From assembly GCA_009777685.1 (NCBI GenBank), contig WRLJ01000092.1, forward strand, positions 1 through 6,630: 6,630 nucleotides of DNA. The letters run 5' to 3'. Under the pieces are notes generated by a model. The model was not told the origin of the DNA and searched no databases. It worked only from the letters and a program-made list of their open reading frames with translations. The stretch comes from Oscillospiraceae bacterium (GTDB taxonomy: Bacteria > Bacillota > Clostridia > Oscillospirales > UBA929). Shown piece after piece: positions 1 to 4,984 of this stretch (its first letter is position 1; each line of letters begins with the position of its first letter). The translations under genes were made by a program, and so were the position numbers.

Positions 1-1
1 C

Positions 2-346
2 AAGGAGACAGAGGGGCAGGCCCTGGAATTGACGCTGAAAGTCATCCGGGAGCTGGCCGCGGGCGGCCCGGCGGAGGCCGAGCTGGACCGTGTGCGCGAA
101 CAGATCAAGGCCAATGTGATGATGGGGCTGGAATCCACGTCGGCGCGGATGCACCATCTGGGGCAGATGGAGCTGCTGACGGGCCGCGCCAGCACGCCGG
201 ACGAGATCATTGAAAACTACGACGCGGTGACGGCGGAGCAGGTATGGGAGCTGGCGCGGCGGGTCTTTGACATGGGGCAGGTGTCGCTGTCGGCGGTGGG
301 CGATGTGGAGGGCACGGACTACCGGGCGGCCCTGTCGGCCGGCTGA
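2..346 (+). CDS. M16 (insulinase-like) zinc peptidase, C-terminal fragment (YmxG/MlpA type)
   Basis: The gene is open at the left edge; only the last 114 residues are in the window. The segment with ELDRVREQIKANVMMGLEST, then SARMHHLGQMELLTGR, then a block ending in VTAEQVWELARRVF is the typical C-terminal domain pattern of the bacterial processing-peptidase-like M16B family (B. subtilis YmxG/MlpA). These are metallopeptidases of about 400-430 residues. The zinc-binding HxxEH motif lies in the N-terminal half and cannot be checked here. A TTG at 29 starts a shorter frame, but the same frame is open to base 2, so that TTG is internal. The TGA at 344-346 lies 28 bp inside the convergent prmA gene. 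In many firmicutes this gene lies downstream of rpsO-pnp on the same strand; here it is close to them but inverted. Family assignment is confident. The exact orthology is inferred. Confidence 0.85.
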   Translation, partial: KETEGQALELTLKVIRELAAGGPAEAELDRVREQIKANVMMGLESTSARMHHLGQMELLTGRASTPDEIIENYDAVTAEQVWELARRVFDMGQVSLSAVGDVEGTDYRAALSAG

Positions 347-1248
347 ACCAGCGAAAACGCCGCCCAGCCGTTTTCTTCCCGCGCCGTCTCAACGCGGAAT
401 CCTTGCGCCTCCAGCCCTTCCCGCACCTCCGCCGCGCGGCCGTCGATAATTCCCGACACGACCCATGCCCCGCCGGGCGCGAGCCGGGCGGCCGTATGCG
501 GCGCGAGGGCGAGGATCACGTCGGCGACAATGTTGGAGAAAATCAGGTCAAAGCCGGACCCCGCGCGCTCGCGCAGGGCCTCCTCCTTCACAAAATCCCC
601 CGTCAGGGCGGTATAGCGGCCCGCCGCGCCGTTGGCTTCGGCGGCGCGGGAGGCGGTGTCCGACGCCAGCGGGTCAATGTCGGCGGCGACGGCTTCCGCC
701 GCGCCCAAAAGTAGGGCGCAGACGCCCAAAATGCCGCTGCCCGCGCCGATGTCCAGCACACGCGCGCCCGTGACGTCCCGCGCCTCCAGCAGTCCGAGGC
801 ACAGCCGCGTCGAGGCGTGCAGGCCCGTCCCGAAACAACATCCGGGATTGGAGAGGTACACGGCGCGCGGCCCGTAGTCCGGCCGCGGCAGCCATGCGGG
901 GTGGATCACCAGACGCCGGCCCACCGGGATCGGCTCGTAATACCGCTTCCAGTTTTCAGCCCAGTCCTCCTCGCGGACCCGCTCCGCCGCGGCCTCCGGG
1001 CACAGCCCGCGCAGCGCGGTCAGGCCCGCCTCGCCCTCCGGCGACCGGGGGAGGTAGACCAGCACACGGCACGCGCCCTTATAATGCGCCAGCAGCGCCC
1101 CGTCGGTCATCTCCCAGTGCGGGCTTTGCGCCAGCACGTCGCGCTCGTCTTCTATCTGAAAGCTGTCAAACCCCAGCGCCGTCAGCCGCGCGGTCAGCGC
1201 GTCCAGGGTGTCCGGCGCGGCCGGCAGGGTGATTTTCCAATACTCCAT
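319..1248 (-). CDS. prmA: Ribosomal protein L11 methyltransferase PrmA
   Basis: This is a cytosolic AdoMet-dependent enzyme that methylates ribosomal protein L11. The product is 309 residues, a normal length. Residues 1-90 or so form the L11-recognition domain. The linker with EEDWAENWKRYYEPIPVG (about 93-110) is typical of PrmA. Residues 139-149 (FGTGLHASTRL) are the family signature. Motif I is VLDIGAGSGILG (164-175), the acidic end of strand 2 is ADIDP (189-193), and SNIVADVI (238-245) is the post-motif active-site loop. The frame is open to 1320, but the ATG at 1246-1248 is chosen because AGGAGG (1259-1264, minus strand) sits 10 nt before it and the family normally begins with a strand like MEYWKITL. 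The loop before the signature reads NPGCC where DPGMA or similar is usual. The C-terminal tail QPADRAAR is antisense to the end of the M16 gene. The gene diverges from the YihY-family gene. Confidence 0.95.
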   Translation of the reverse strand: MEYWKITLPAAPDTLDALTARLTALGFDSFQIEDERDVLAQSPHWEMTDGALLAHYKGACRVLVYLPRSPEGEAGLTALRGLCPEAAAERVREEDWAENWKRYYEPIPVGRRLVIHPAWLPRPDYGPRAVYLSNPGCCFGTGLHASTRLCLGLLEARDVTGARVLDIGAGSGILGVCALLLGAAEAVAADIDPLASDTASRAAEANGAAGRYTALTGDFVKEEALRERAGSGFDLIFSNIVADVILALAPHTAARLAPGGAWVVSGIIDGRAAEVREGLEAQGFRVETAREENGWAAFSLVQPADRAAR

Positions 1249-1264
1249 AGGGGGTGCGCCTCCT
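1249..1264. promoter_or_regulatory. Imperfect palindrome holding both divergent ribosome binding sites
   Basis: The whole gap between the prmA and YihY-family start codons is 19 nt (1249-1267). AGGGGG (1249-1254) and CCTCCT (1259-1264) flank a 4-nt centre (TGCG). In a plus-strand transcript they form a 6-bp stem with one G-U pair, which would cover the ribosome binding site of the YihY-family gene. In the minus-strand transcript the same stem has an A-C mismatch. No promoter fits in the gap, so both promoters must lie inside the opposite coding regions. I could not identify convincing ones. Confidence 0.4.
1259..1264 (-). promoter_or_regulatory. Ribosome binding site of prmA (start-deciding)
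   Basis: The minus strand reads AGGAGG here, 10 nt before the ATG at 1246-1248. This selects that ATG over the frame-open codons further upstream. On the plus strand the same bases (CCTCCT) can pair with the G-rich stretch at 1249-1254 that probably serves the divergent gene. Confidence 0.8.
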
Positions 1265-1267
1265 GAT

Positions 1268-1996
1268 ATGAAAGCATGGTTGCGGCCAGCCCTCGGCTTT
1301 ATCCGGCGTCTGCTCGGCAAGGACCTGATGGGACAGGCGGCGCAGACGGCGTTTTATCTGTTGCTGGCCTTTTTCCCGCTGGGGCTGTTTTCCGTGTCCG
1401 CGCTCAGCCGGCTTCAGGAAGAAACGCTGTTGGGCCTGCCGGTCACGGAGCCGGGCGGGCTGCTGCCGGCGGAGCTGCTGGCGATGCTGTCCTCCGCGCC
1501 CGCGCCGCGGCAGAGCGTGTGGTGGCTGCTCGGCTCGGTCTGGGCCGCCTCCGCCGGGGTCTGGGCGCTGATGAAGGCCGTCCACGCGGCGCATACGGGC
1601 CGCCGCCTGCGGTCCGTTCCGGCGCGGCTGGCGGCCGTCGGCTTTACGCTGGGGTTTGTGGCTGTGCTGGCGCTGTCGTTCGCGCTGACGTTCCTCGGGG
1701 TGTGGTGGCTGGGTACGCTGGCGTCGTGGCTGGCGGTCTGCGCGCTGCTGTTCGCGCTGTACAACCTGAGCTTTCTGCCCAAAGAGAGCCGCCCCCGGCC
1801 GCGCCGTTGCGCCCTGGCCGCCGCCGGGGCCGCCACGCTCTGGGTCCTGGCCACGTGGGGTTTTGAGGTATACATGCGCTTTTTTTCCCGCTACACCGAG
1901 CTGTACGGCAGCATCGGCGCGTTTTTGGGTCTGGCGCTGTGGCTGTATCTGGTGAGCCTGGTGGTGATTCTGGGCGCGGAGACGCTGGCGGCCTAG
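1268..1996 (+). CDS. YihY/BrkB-family inner membrane protein
   Basis: The product is a 242-residue integral membrane protein of the YihY/virulence factor BrkB family (formerly misnamed ribonuclease BN), whose biochemical role is not established. The family landmarks are present in order: AAQTAFYLLLAFFPLGLF (about 24-41), GSVWAASAGVWALMKAVHAA (89-108), a central pair of hydrophobic helices (about 121-162), YNLSFLPKES then a basic stretch and the alanine-rich helix, FSRYTELYGSIGAFLGLALW (206-225), and the terminal LGAET. About six membrane spans are expected. It is slightly short for the family (often 270-300 residues) and ends right after the last helix, without the charged tail many homologues have. 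I chose the ATG at 1268 because the amphipathic N-terminal stretch is normal for the family. The likely ribosome binding site is AGGGGG (1249-1254), rather far away at 13 nt. An ATG at 1328, with AAGGA just before it, is an alternative start. Confidence 0.85.
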   Translation: MKAWLRPALGFIRRLLGKDLMGQAAQTAFYLLLAFFPLGLFSVSALSRLQEETLLGLPVTEPGGLLPAELLAMLSSAPAPRQSVWWLLGSVWAASAGVWALMKAVHAAHTGRRLRSVPARLAAVGFTLGFVAVLALSFALTFLGVWWLGTLASWLAVCALLFALYNLSFLPKESRPRPRRCALAAAGAATLWVLATWGFEVYMRFFSRYTELYGSIGAFLGLALWLYLVSLVVILGAETLAA

Positions 1997-2015
1997 AGAG
2001 CCTGGTCTCCGCGTT
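1973..2015 (+). terminator. Hairpin at the convergent gene ends (YihY-family gene / small membrane protein)
   Basis: CGCGGAGAC (1975-1983) and GTCTCCGCG (2005-2013) form a perfect 9-bp stem, extended by two G-U pairs in the plus-strand RNA. The loop contains the stop codon of the YihY-family gene (1994-1996). The stem is followed by TTATT on the plus strand, a weak U-rich tail. The 3' arm abuts the TAA stop (2014-2016) of the minus-strand gene. It probably ends transcription of the YihY-family gene. On the minus strand there is no U-tract. Confidence 0.5.
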
Positions 2016-2244
2016 ATTCAGATTTGTGAAGGTTCCCCCAAATCATCACGGCGATACCCGCGGCCATAGCCGCGATGCCGATCCCCAGAACGAAGGTGAG
2101 CTTGGCTTCCGCCACGGCCGCCCAAAACCGGCCGCCGCTGTCCCAGCCGCCGACCACGCCTAAATTTCCCGCGGCGGCAAACACCGCCAAAAAGATCAGC
2201 GCTCCGGTCAGCGTAAGGCTTGCGCCCGTTAAGACTTTTTTCAT
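2014..2244 (-). CDS. Small two-helix membrane protein of unknown function
   Basis: I do not recognise this 76-residue protein. It starts MKKVLTGAS, then has a hydrophobic helix at about 8-28, a loop containing GVVGGWDSGGRF (29-40), a second helix at about 50-70 and a short charged end (HKSE). The first segment with its KK start could be read as a signal peptide, but the absence of a clear cleavage site and the second helix favour a two-span membrane protein. AAAGAAGG (2252-2259, minus strand) lies 7 nt before the ATG, which supports it as a real gene. It follows pnp on the same strand. The pnp 3' stem ends only about 10 nt before this ribosome binding site, leaving no room for a promoter between them, so expression probably depends on pnp read-through. 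It converges with the YihY-family gene, 17 nt apart. Confidence 0.7.
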   Translation of the reverse strand: MKKVLTGASLTLTGALIFLAVFAAAGNLGVVGGWDSGGRFWAAVAEAKLTFVLGIGIAAMAAGIAVMIWGNLHKSE

Positions 2245-2268
2245 AGATGTACCTTCTTTCCATAATCG

Positions 2269-2308
2269 AAACGCGCACGCAGGGCATTCCGGCCCCGCGC
2301 GCGCGTTT
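2269..2308 (-). terminator. 17-bp stem directly after pnp (terminator or 3'-end stabiliser)
   Basis: AAACGCGCACGC-A-GGGC (2269-2285) pairs with GCCC-C-GCGCGCGCGTTT (2292-2308) around a 6-nt loop (2286-2291). In the minus-strand RNA all 17 positions pair, two of them as G-U (2278/2299 and 2281/2296). In plus-strand RNA those two become A-C mismatches, so the element looks shaped for the pnp transcript. It begins 11 nt after the pnp stop. The minus-strand tail is only UUU within the stem and then CGAUU, so termination is probably inefficient. On the plus strand there is a run of six T (2306-2311), so it could also stop antisense transcription coming from the YihY-family gene. Confidence 0.65.
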
Positions 2309-2319
2309 TTTACGGTCCC

Positions 2320-4425
2320 CTATCCCTGCGGGATGGCGTCCTTCTTGCTCAGATTGTGGCGGCCCTTCTCGTCCACGCCCAGATACTTGACCCAGCAGGT
2401 GTCGCCGACGTTGAGGACGTCCTCGACCTTGGCGACGCGGTAGTTCTCCAGCTTGGAGATGTGAACCATGCCCTCCTTGCCGGGGGCGTATTCCACAAAC
2501 GCGCCGATCGGAATCACGCGCATGACCTTGCCCAGGAACATGTCGCCGACCTGCGGCTCGAACACGATGGCCTGGATGATTTTCTCCGCCTTTTCACAGG
2601 CGGCGCGGTTGATGGCGGCGATGAAGATGCGCCCGTCGTCCTCGATGTCGATCTTCGCGCCGGTGTCGGCGACGATTTTCTGAATCACACTGCCGCCCTT
2701 GCCGATGACCTCGCGGATTTTGTCCGGGTCGATCTGCATGGTGACCATCTTCGGCGCGTACTCGCTCAGGTCGGCGCGCGGCTTGGGGATGCACGGGAGC
2801 ATGATGTCGTCCAGGATGCCGATGCGCGCCTCGCGCGTGATGTCAAACGCGGAGCGGATGATCTCCGGCGTCAGGCCGTCGATTTTCAGGTCCATCTGGA
2901 TGGCGGTGATGCCGTCCTTCGTCCCGGCGACCTTGAAGTCCATGTCGCCGTAGAAGTCTTCCAGCCCCTGAATGTCGGCGAAGGTCAGCCAGCGGTCGCC
3001 CTCGGTGACCAGACCGCAGGAAATGCCCGCCACCGGAGCCTTGATCGGCACGCCCGCGTCCATCAGCGCCAGCGTAGAGCCGCAGACGCTGCCCTGGGAC
3101 GTGGAGCCGTTCGAGGACAAAACCTCGCTGACCAGGCGGATGGAGTACGGGAAATCCTCCTCCGGCGGGATGACCGGCTCCAGCGCGCGCTCGGCCAGCG
3201 CGCCGTGGCCGATTTCGCGGCGGCCCGGGCTGCGCGAGGGCCGCGCCTCGCCGACGGAATAGGACGGGAAGTTGTAGTGGTGCATATACCGCTTGGATTC
3301 CTCGTCAAAGATGTTATCCAGCTTTTGGTTGTCGGAGATGGTGCCCAGCGTACAGGTGGTCAGCACCTGCGTCTGGCCGCGCGCGAACAGGCCGGAGCCG
3401 TGGACGCGCGGCAGCAGGCCGACCTCGGCGGACAGCGCGCGGACGTCCATCAGGGAGCGCCCGTCGACGCGCTTGTTCTCGTCGAGCAGCCAGCGGCGCA
3501 CGATGAATTTCTGGAGCTTGTACAGCACGTCGCCCAAATCCGAGGAAAGGGCGGCAAACCGGTCGGCATAGCGGGCCTCAATGTCGAGCCTATAGGCTTT
3601 CAGCCGCTCCTCGCGGACGTTTTTGTCGTCCGTGTCCAGGCAGTGCTTCAGCGCGTCCAGCTCGTTTTCCTTCAGCGTGTCGTACAGCTCCTGATTGAAC
3701 GGGAAGGCGGCGTAGGAAAACTTGTCCTTGCCGATTTCGCGCCGGATGTCCTCGAAGAGCGCGCAGAGGCGCTTGATTTCCTCATGGGCGAGCATGATCG
3801 CGTCGAACATGGTGTCCTCGGGGACCTCGTGCGCCCCGGCCTCGATCATCACGACCTTTTGCGCCGTGCCCGCGACCGTCAGCTGGAGCTTGGAGATTTC
3901 GCGCTCGGCGGTGTTGGGGTTGATGACAAACTGGCCGTCAATCAGGCCCACGGACACGCCCGCGATGGGGCCGGCCCACGGGATGTCGGAGATGGACAGC
4001 GCCAGCGACGCGCCCAGCATGGCCGGAATTTCCGGCGCGTTGTCCGGAGCCAGGCTCATCACCGTGGCGGCGATGGCCACGTCGTTGCGCATATCGGAGG
4101 GGAACAGCGGGCGGATGGGGCGGTCGATCAGGCGGGAGGCCAGAACGGCCTTCTCCGAGGGCCGTCCCTCGCGGCGCAGGAAGCTGCCGGGGATGCGCCC
4201 GACGGAGTAGAGGCGCTCCTCAAAGTCGACGCTCAGGGGAAAGTAGTCCAGCCCGTCGCGGGGTCTGGCGGCGGCGGCGGCGGTCACCAGCACGGCGGTC
4301 TCGCCGTAGCGGACCAGAACCGCGCCGTTGGCCAGCTCGGCCAGCTTGCCGGTCTCGAAGGTCAGACGGCGTCCGCCGAGGGTCGTCTCAAAGACCTTCA
4401 TATTCGGGTATTGACGTTGCTGCAT
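2320..4425 (-). CDS. pnp: Polyribonucleotide nucleotidyltransferase (PNPase)
   Basis: This is a phosphorolytic 3'-5' exoribonuclease and RNA-tailing enzyme, a cytosolic trimer involved in mRNA decay. It has 701 residues, full length. Domains in order: first RNase PH-like domain (about 10-150) with FLRREGRPSE (82-91) and IDRPIRPLF; helical domain (about 240-315); second RNase PH-like domain (about 320-545) with PGRREIGHG (400-408), SSNGSTSQGSVCGS (437-450) and the catalytic segment LEDFYGDMDFK. D490, D496 and K498 correspond to E. coli D486, D492 and K494. Then come a KH domain with the GKGG loop (575-578) and an S1 domain (about 628-695). The ATG at 4423-4425 has AGGAGG (4434-4439) 8 nt upstream. 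M9 (MKVFET) is an alternative but lacks such a site. A GCC run encodes five alanines at 49-53. The gene lies downstream of rpsO, the classic pairing. Confidence 0.98.
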   Translation of the reverse strand: MQQRQYPNMKVFETTLGGRRLTFETGKLAELANGAVLVRYGETAVLVTAAAAARPRDGLDYFPLSVDFEERLYSVGRIPGSFLRREGRPSEKAVLASRLIDRPIRPLFPSDMRNDVAIAATVMSLAPDNAPEIPAMLGASLALSISDIPWAGPIAGVSVGLIDGQFVINPNTAEREISKLQLTVAGTAQKVVMIEAGAHEVPEDTMFDAIMLAHEEIKRLCALFEDIRREIGKDKFSYAAFPFNQELYDTLKENELDALKHCLDTDDKNVREERLKAYRLDIEARYADRFAALSSDLGDVLYKLQKFIVRRWLLDENKRVDGRSLMDVRALSAEVGLLPRVHGSGLFARGQTQVLTTCTLGTISDNQKLDNIFDEESKRYMHHYNFPSYSVGEARPSRSPGRREIGHGALAERALEPVIPPEEDFPYSIRLVSEVLSSNGSTSQGSVCGSTLALMDAGVPIKAPVAGISCGLVTEGDRWLTFADIQGLEDFYGDMDFKVAGTKDGITAIQMDLKIDGLTPEIIRSAFDITREARIGILDDIMLPCIPKPRADLSEYAPKMVTMQIDPDKIREVIGKGGSVIQKIVADTGAKIDIEDDGRIFIAAINRAACEKAEKIIQAIVFEPQVGDMFLGKVMRVIPIGAFVEYAPGKEGMVHISKLENYRVAKVEDVLNVGDTCWVKYLGVDEKGRHNLSKKDAIPQG
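4267..4283. repeat. GGC trinucleotide run inside pnp
   Basis: The plus strand has five GGC units plus GG. On the coding strand this is a GCC run encoding Ala49-Ala53, in the stretch after the VLVT strand of the first RNase PH domain. The run keeps the reading frame in unit steps, so length change would alter only the alanine number. Confidence 0.7.
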
Positions 4426-4433
4426 GGGGGGGT

Positions 4434-4463
4434 CCTCCTGTTTCGTTAAGGTACCGGGGAGGA
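4434..4463 (-). promoter_or_regulatory. pnp ribosome binding site and complementary upstream hexamer
   Basis: The minus strand carries GGAGGA (4433-4438) as the core of the pnp ribosome binding site. UCCUCC (4458-4463) lies 19 nt upstream of it and is exactly complementary, giving a possible 6-bp stem that would hide the site. Seven C residues (4426-4432) then fill the space before the ATG. The ribosome binding site itself is certain; the masking stem is inference, since a hexamer match could arise by chance in this pyrimidine-rich leader. Confidence 0.45.
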
Positions 4464-4470
4464 TAGAGGG

Positions 4471-4507
4471 CAGAGGGCAGCGGCGCGCGGCGCGCCGCTC
4501 CCGTCTG
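4471..4507 (-). promoter_or_regulatory. Long GC-rich stem in the pnp leader
   Basis: AGCGGCGCG (4479-4487) and CGCGCCGCT (4491-4499) form a perfect 9-bp stem with a 3-nt loop. It continues outward through GG/CC and CAGA/TCTG, giving 15 pairs in 17 positions with one G-G and one C-C mismatch. No U-tract follows it on either strand, so it is not a simple terminator. It lies 45 nt upstream of the pnp start. Comparable leader or intergenic stems in E. coli and Streptomyces rpsO-pnp transcripts are cut by RNase III. Its arm on the pnp side overlaps a 7-bp tandem repeat, AGAGGGC twice (4465-4478). Confidence 0.6.
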
Positions 4508-4528
4508 ACTTCTATTCTTCCCGGCTGT

Positions 4529-4534
4529 ATTATA
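4529..4534 (-). promoter_or_regulatory. Possible pnp promoter -10 element
   Basis: The minus strand reads TATAAT, a perfect sigma-A -10 hexamer, placed between rpsO and pnp. It would start transcription near 4522 and give a leader of about 97 nt that contains the long stem. There is no recognisable -35 at 15-18 nt spacing, because that position falls in the rpsO terminator stem. It may instead just be the AT-rich tail of that terminator. Confidence 0.35.
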
Positions 4535-4535
4535 C

Positions 4536-4564
4536 AAAGCGGCGGCGCCGGAAGGCGCCGCGCT
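4536..4564 (-). terminator. Terminator-like hairpin after rpsO
   Basis: In the minus-strand RNA, GCGGCGCC (4554-4561) pairs with GGCGCCGC (4542-4549) around a UUCC loop. AGCG/CGCU can extend the stem past a one-base bulge. The tail is UUUGUAUAAU, short in U. The stem begins 15 nt after the rpsO stop. This fits an attenuating terminator that lets part of the transcription continue into pnp. Confidence 0.65.
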
Positions 4565-4576
4565 CCGCATACGGGG

Positions 4577-4843
4577 TTATTTGCGCAGTCCGAGTTTGGC
4601 GATCAGAGCCCGATAGCGCTCGATGTCCTTCTTGGCCAGATAGTCCAGAAGGCGGCGGCGCTGGCCGACCATTTTCAACAGGCCGCGGCGGGAGTGGTTG
4701 TCCTTCTTGTGGGTTTTCAGATGGCCGGTCAGGTCGTTGATGCGGCGGGTCAGGATGGCGACCTGCACCTCGGGGGAGCCGGTGTCCTGCTCGTGGATGC
4801 GGTTGTCCGCGATCACCTGCATTTTTTCGTCTTTGAGTAGCAT
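4577..4843 (-). CDS. rpsO: 30S ribosomal protein S15
   Basis: S15 is a primary 16S rRNA binding protein of the small subunit platform. The product is 88 residues, the normal size (about 89). It contains the near-universal blocks DTGSPEVQVAILT (about 21-33), HKKDNHSRRGLLKMVGQRRR (45-64) and KKDIERYRALIAKLGLR (71-87). The HKKDxHSRRG segment makes the RNA contacts. The ATG at 4841-4843 has AAGGTG (4851-4856) 7 nt upstream; the internal Met8 has none. It is transcribed from a strong promoter at 4956-4984 with a leader of about 105 nt, and is followed by pnp. Confidence 0.98.
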   Translation of the reverse strand: MLLKDEKMQVIADNRIHEQDTGSPEVQVAILTRRINDLTGHLKTHKKDNHSRRGLLKMVGQRRRLLDYLAKKDIERYRALIAKLGLRK

Positions 4844-4848
4844 TCCAT

Positions 4849-4949
4849 TTCACCTTTCCGAATATAGATTGACGTCGCATGGCAGAGTATGGAGCGGGTG
4901 AAGGTCCGGTCTGAAACCGGCGTTGTGTCTCCAAACCATGCCAAAGACC
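4849..4949 (-). promoter_or_regulatory. Structured rpsO leader, candidate S15 autoregulatory element
   Basis: Three nested stems can be drawn in the leader: GCATGG/CCATGC (4877-4882 with 4936-4941), TGGAG/CTCCA (4890-4894 with 4929-4933) and CCGGT/ACCGG (4906-4910 with 4916-4920). The asymmetric internal loop at 4895-4905 contains UUCACC (4897-4902, minus strand), exactly complementary to GGUGAA (4849-4854), which overlaps the rpsO ribosome binding site. Together they could form a pseudoknot that masks the site. S15 represses its own translation through leader structures in several bacteria, and these differ between lineages. The pairings are seen; the function is inferred, and short matches can be chance. 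Confidence 0.4.
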
Positions 4950-4955
4950 ACGCGC

Positions 4956-4984
4956 ATTGTATCACAGCGCGGAGCTTTTGTCAA
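4956..4984 (-). promoter_or_regulatory. Sigma-A promoter of rpsO
   Basis: On the minus strand, TTGACA (4979-4984) and TACAAT (4956-4961) are separated by exactly 17 nt, and TGA precedes the -10, making it an extended -10. This is close to consensus. Transcription should start near 4949. The promoter overlaps the end of the upstream membrane glycosyltransferase-like gene: TTGACA lies in its Val-Asp-Lys codons and the TGA of the extended -10 is its stop codon. Confidence 0.88.

Noticed and set aside
817..1266. A plus-strand open frame of 149 codons antisense to prmA
   Set aside because: It is a shadow of prmA, with no domain and biased composition.
2018..2287. A minus-strand frame of 89 codons overlapping the small membrane protein gene
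   Set aside because: It starts inside the pnp 3' stem, has no ribosome binding site and gives a basic, patternless product. The 76-codon frame has a good site and clear helices.
2356..4449. A plus-strand open frame of nearly 700 codons antisense to pnp
   Set aside because: It is almost the exact shadow of pnp. Its product is rich in D, H, Q and R without any recognisable domain, as expected from the opposite strand of a GC-rich gene. pnp carries all family motifs.
4906..4920. CCGGT/ACCGG hairpin as a terminator for the upstream glycosyltransferase-like gene
   Set aside because: The stem is only 5 bp and no U-tract follows. It lies inside the rpsO leader and is better explained as part of that structure.
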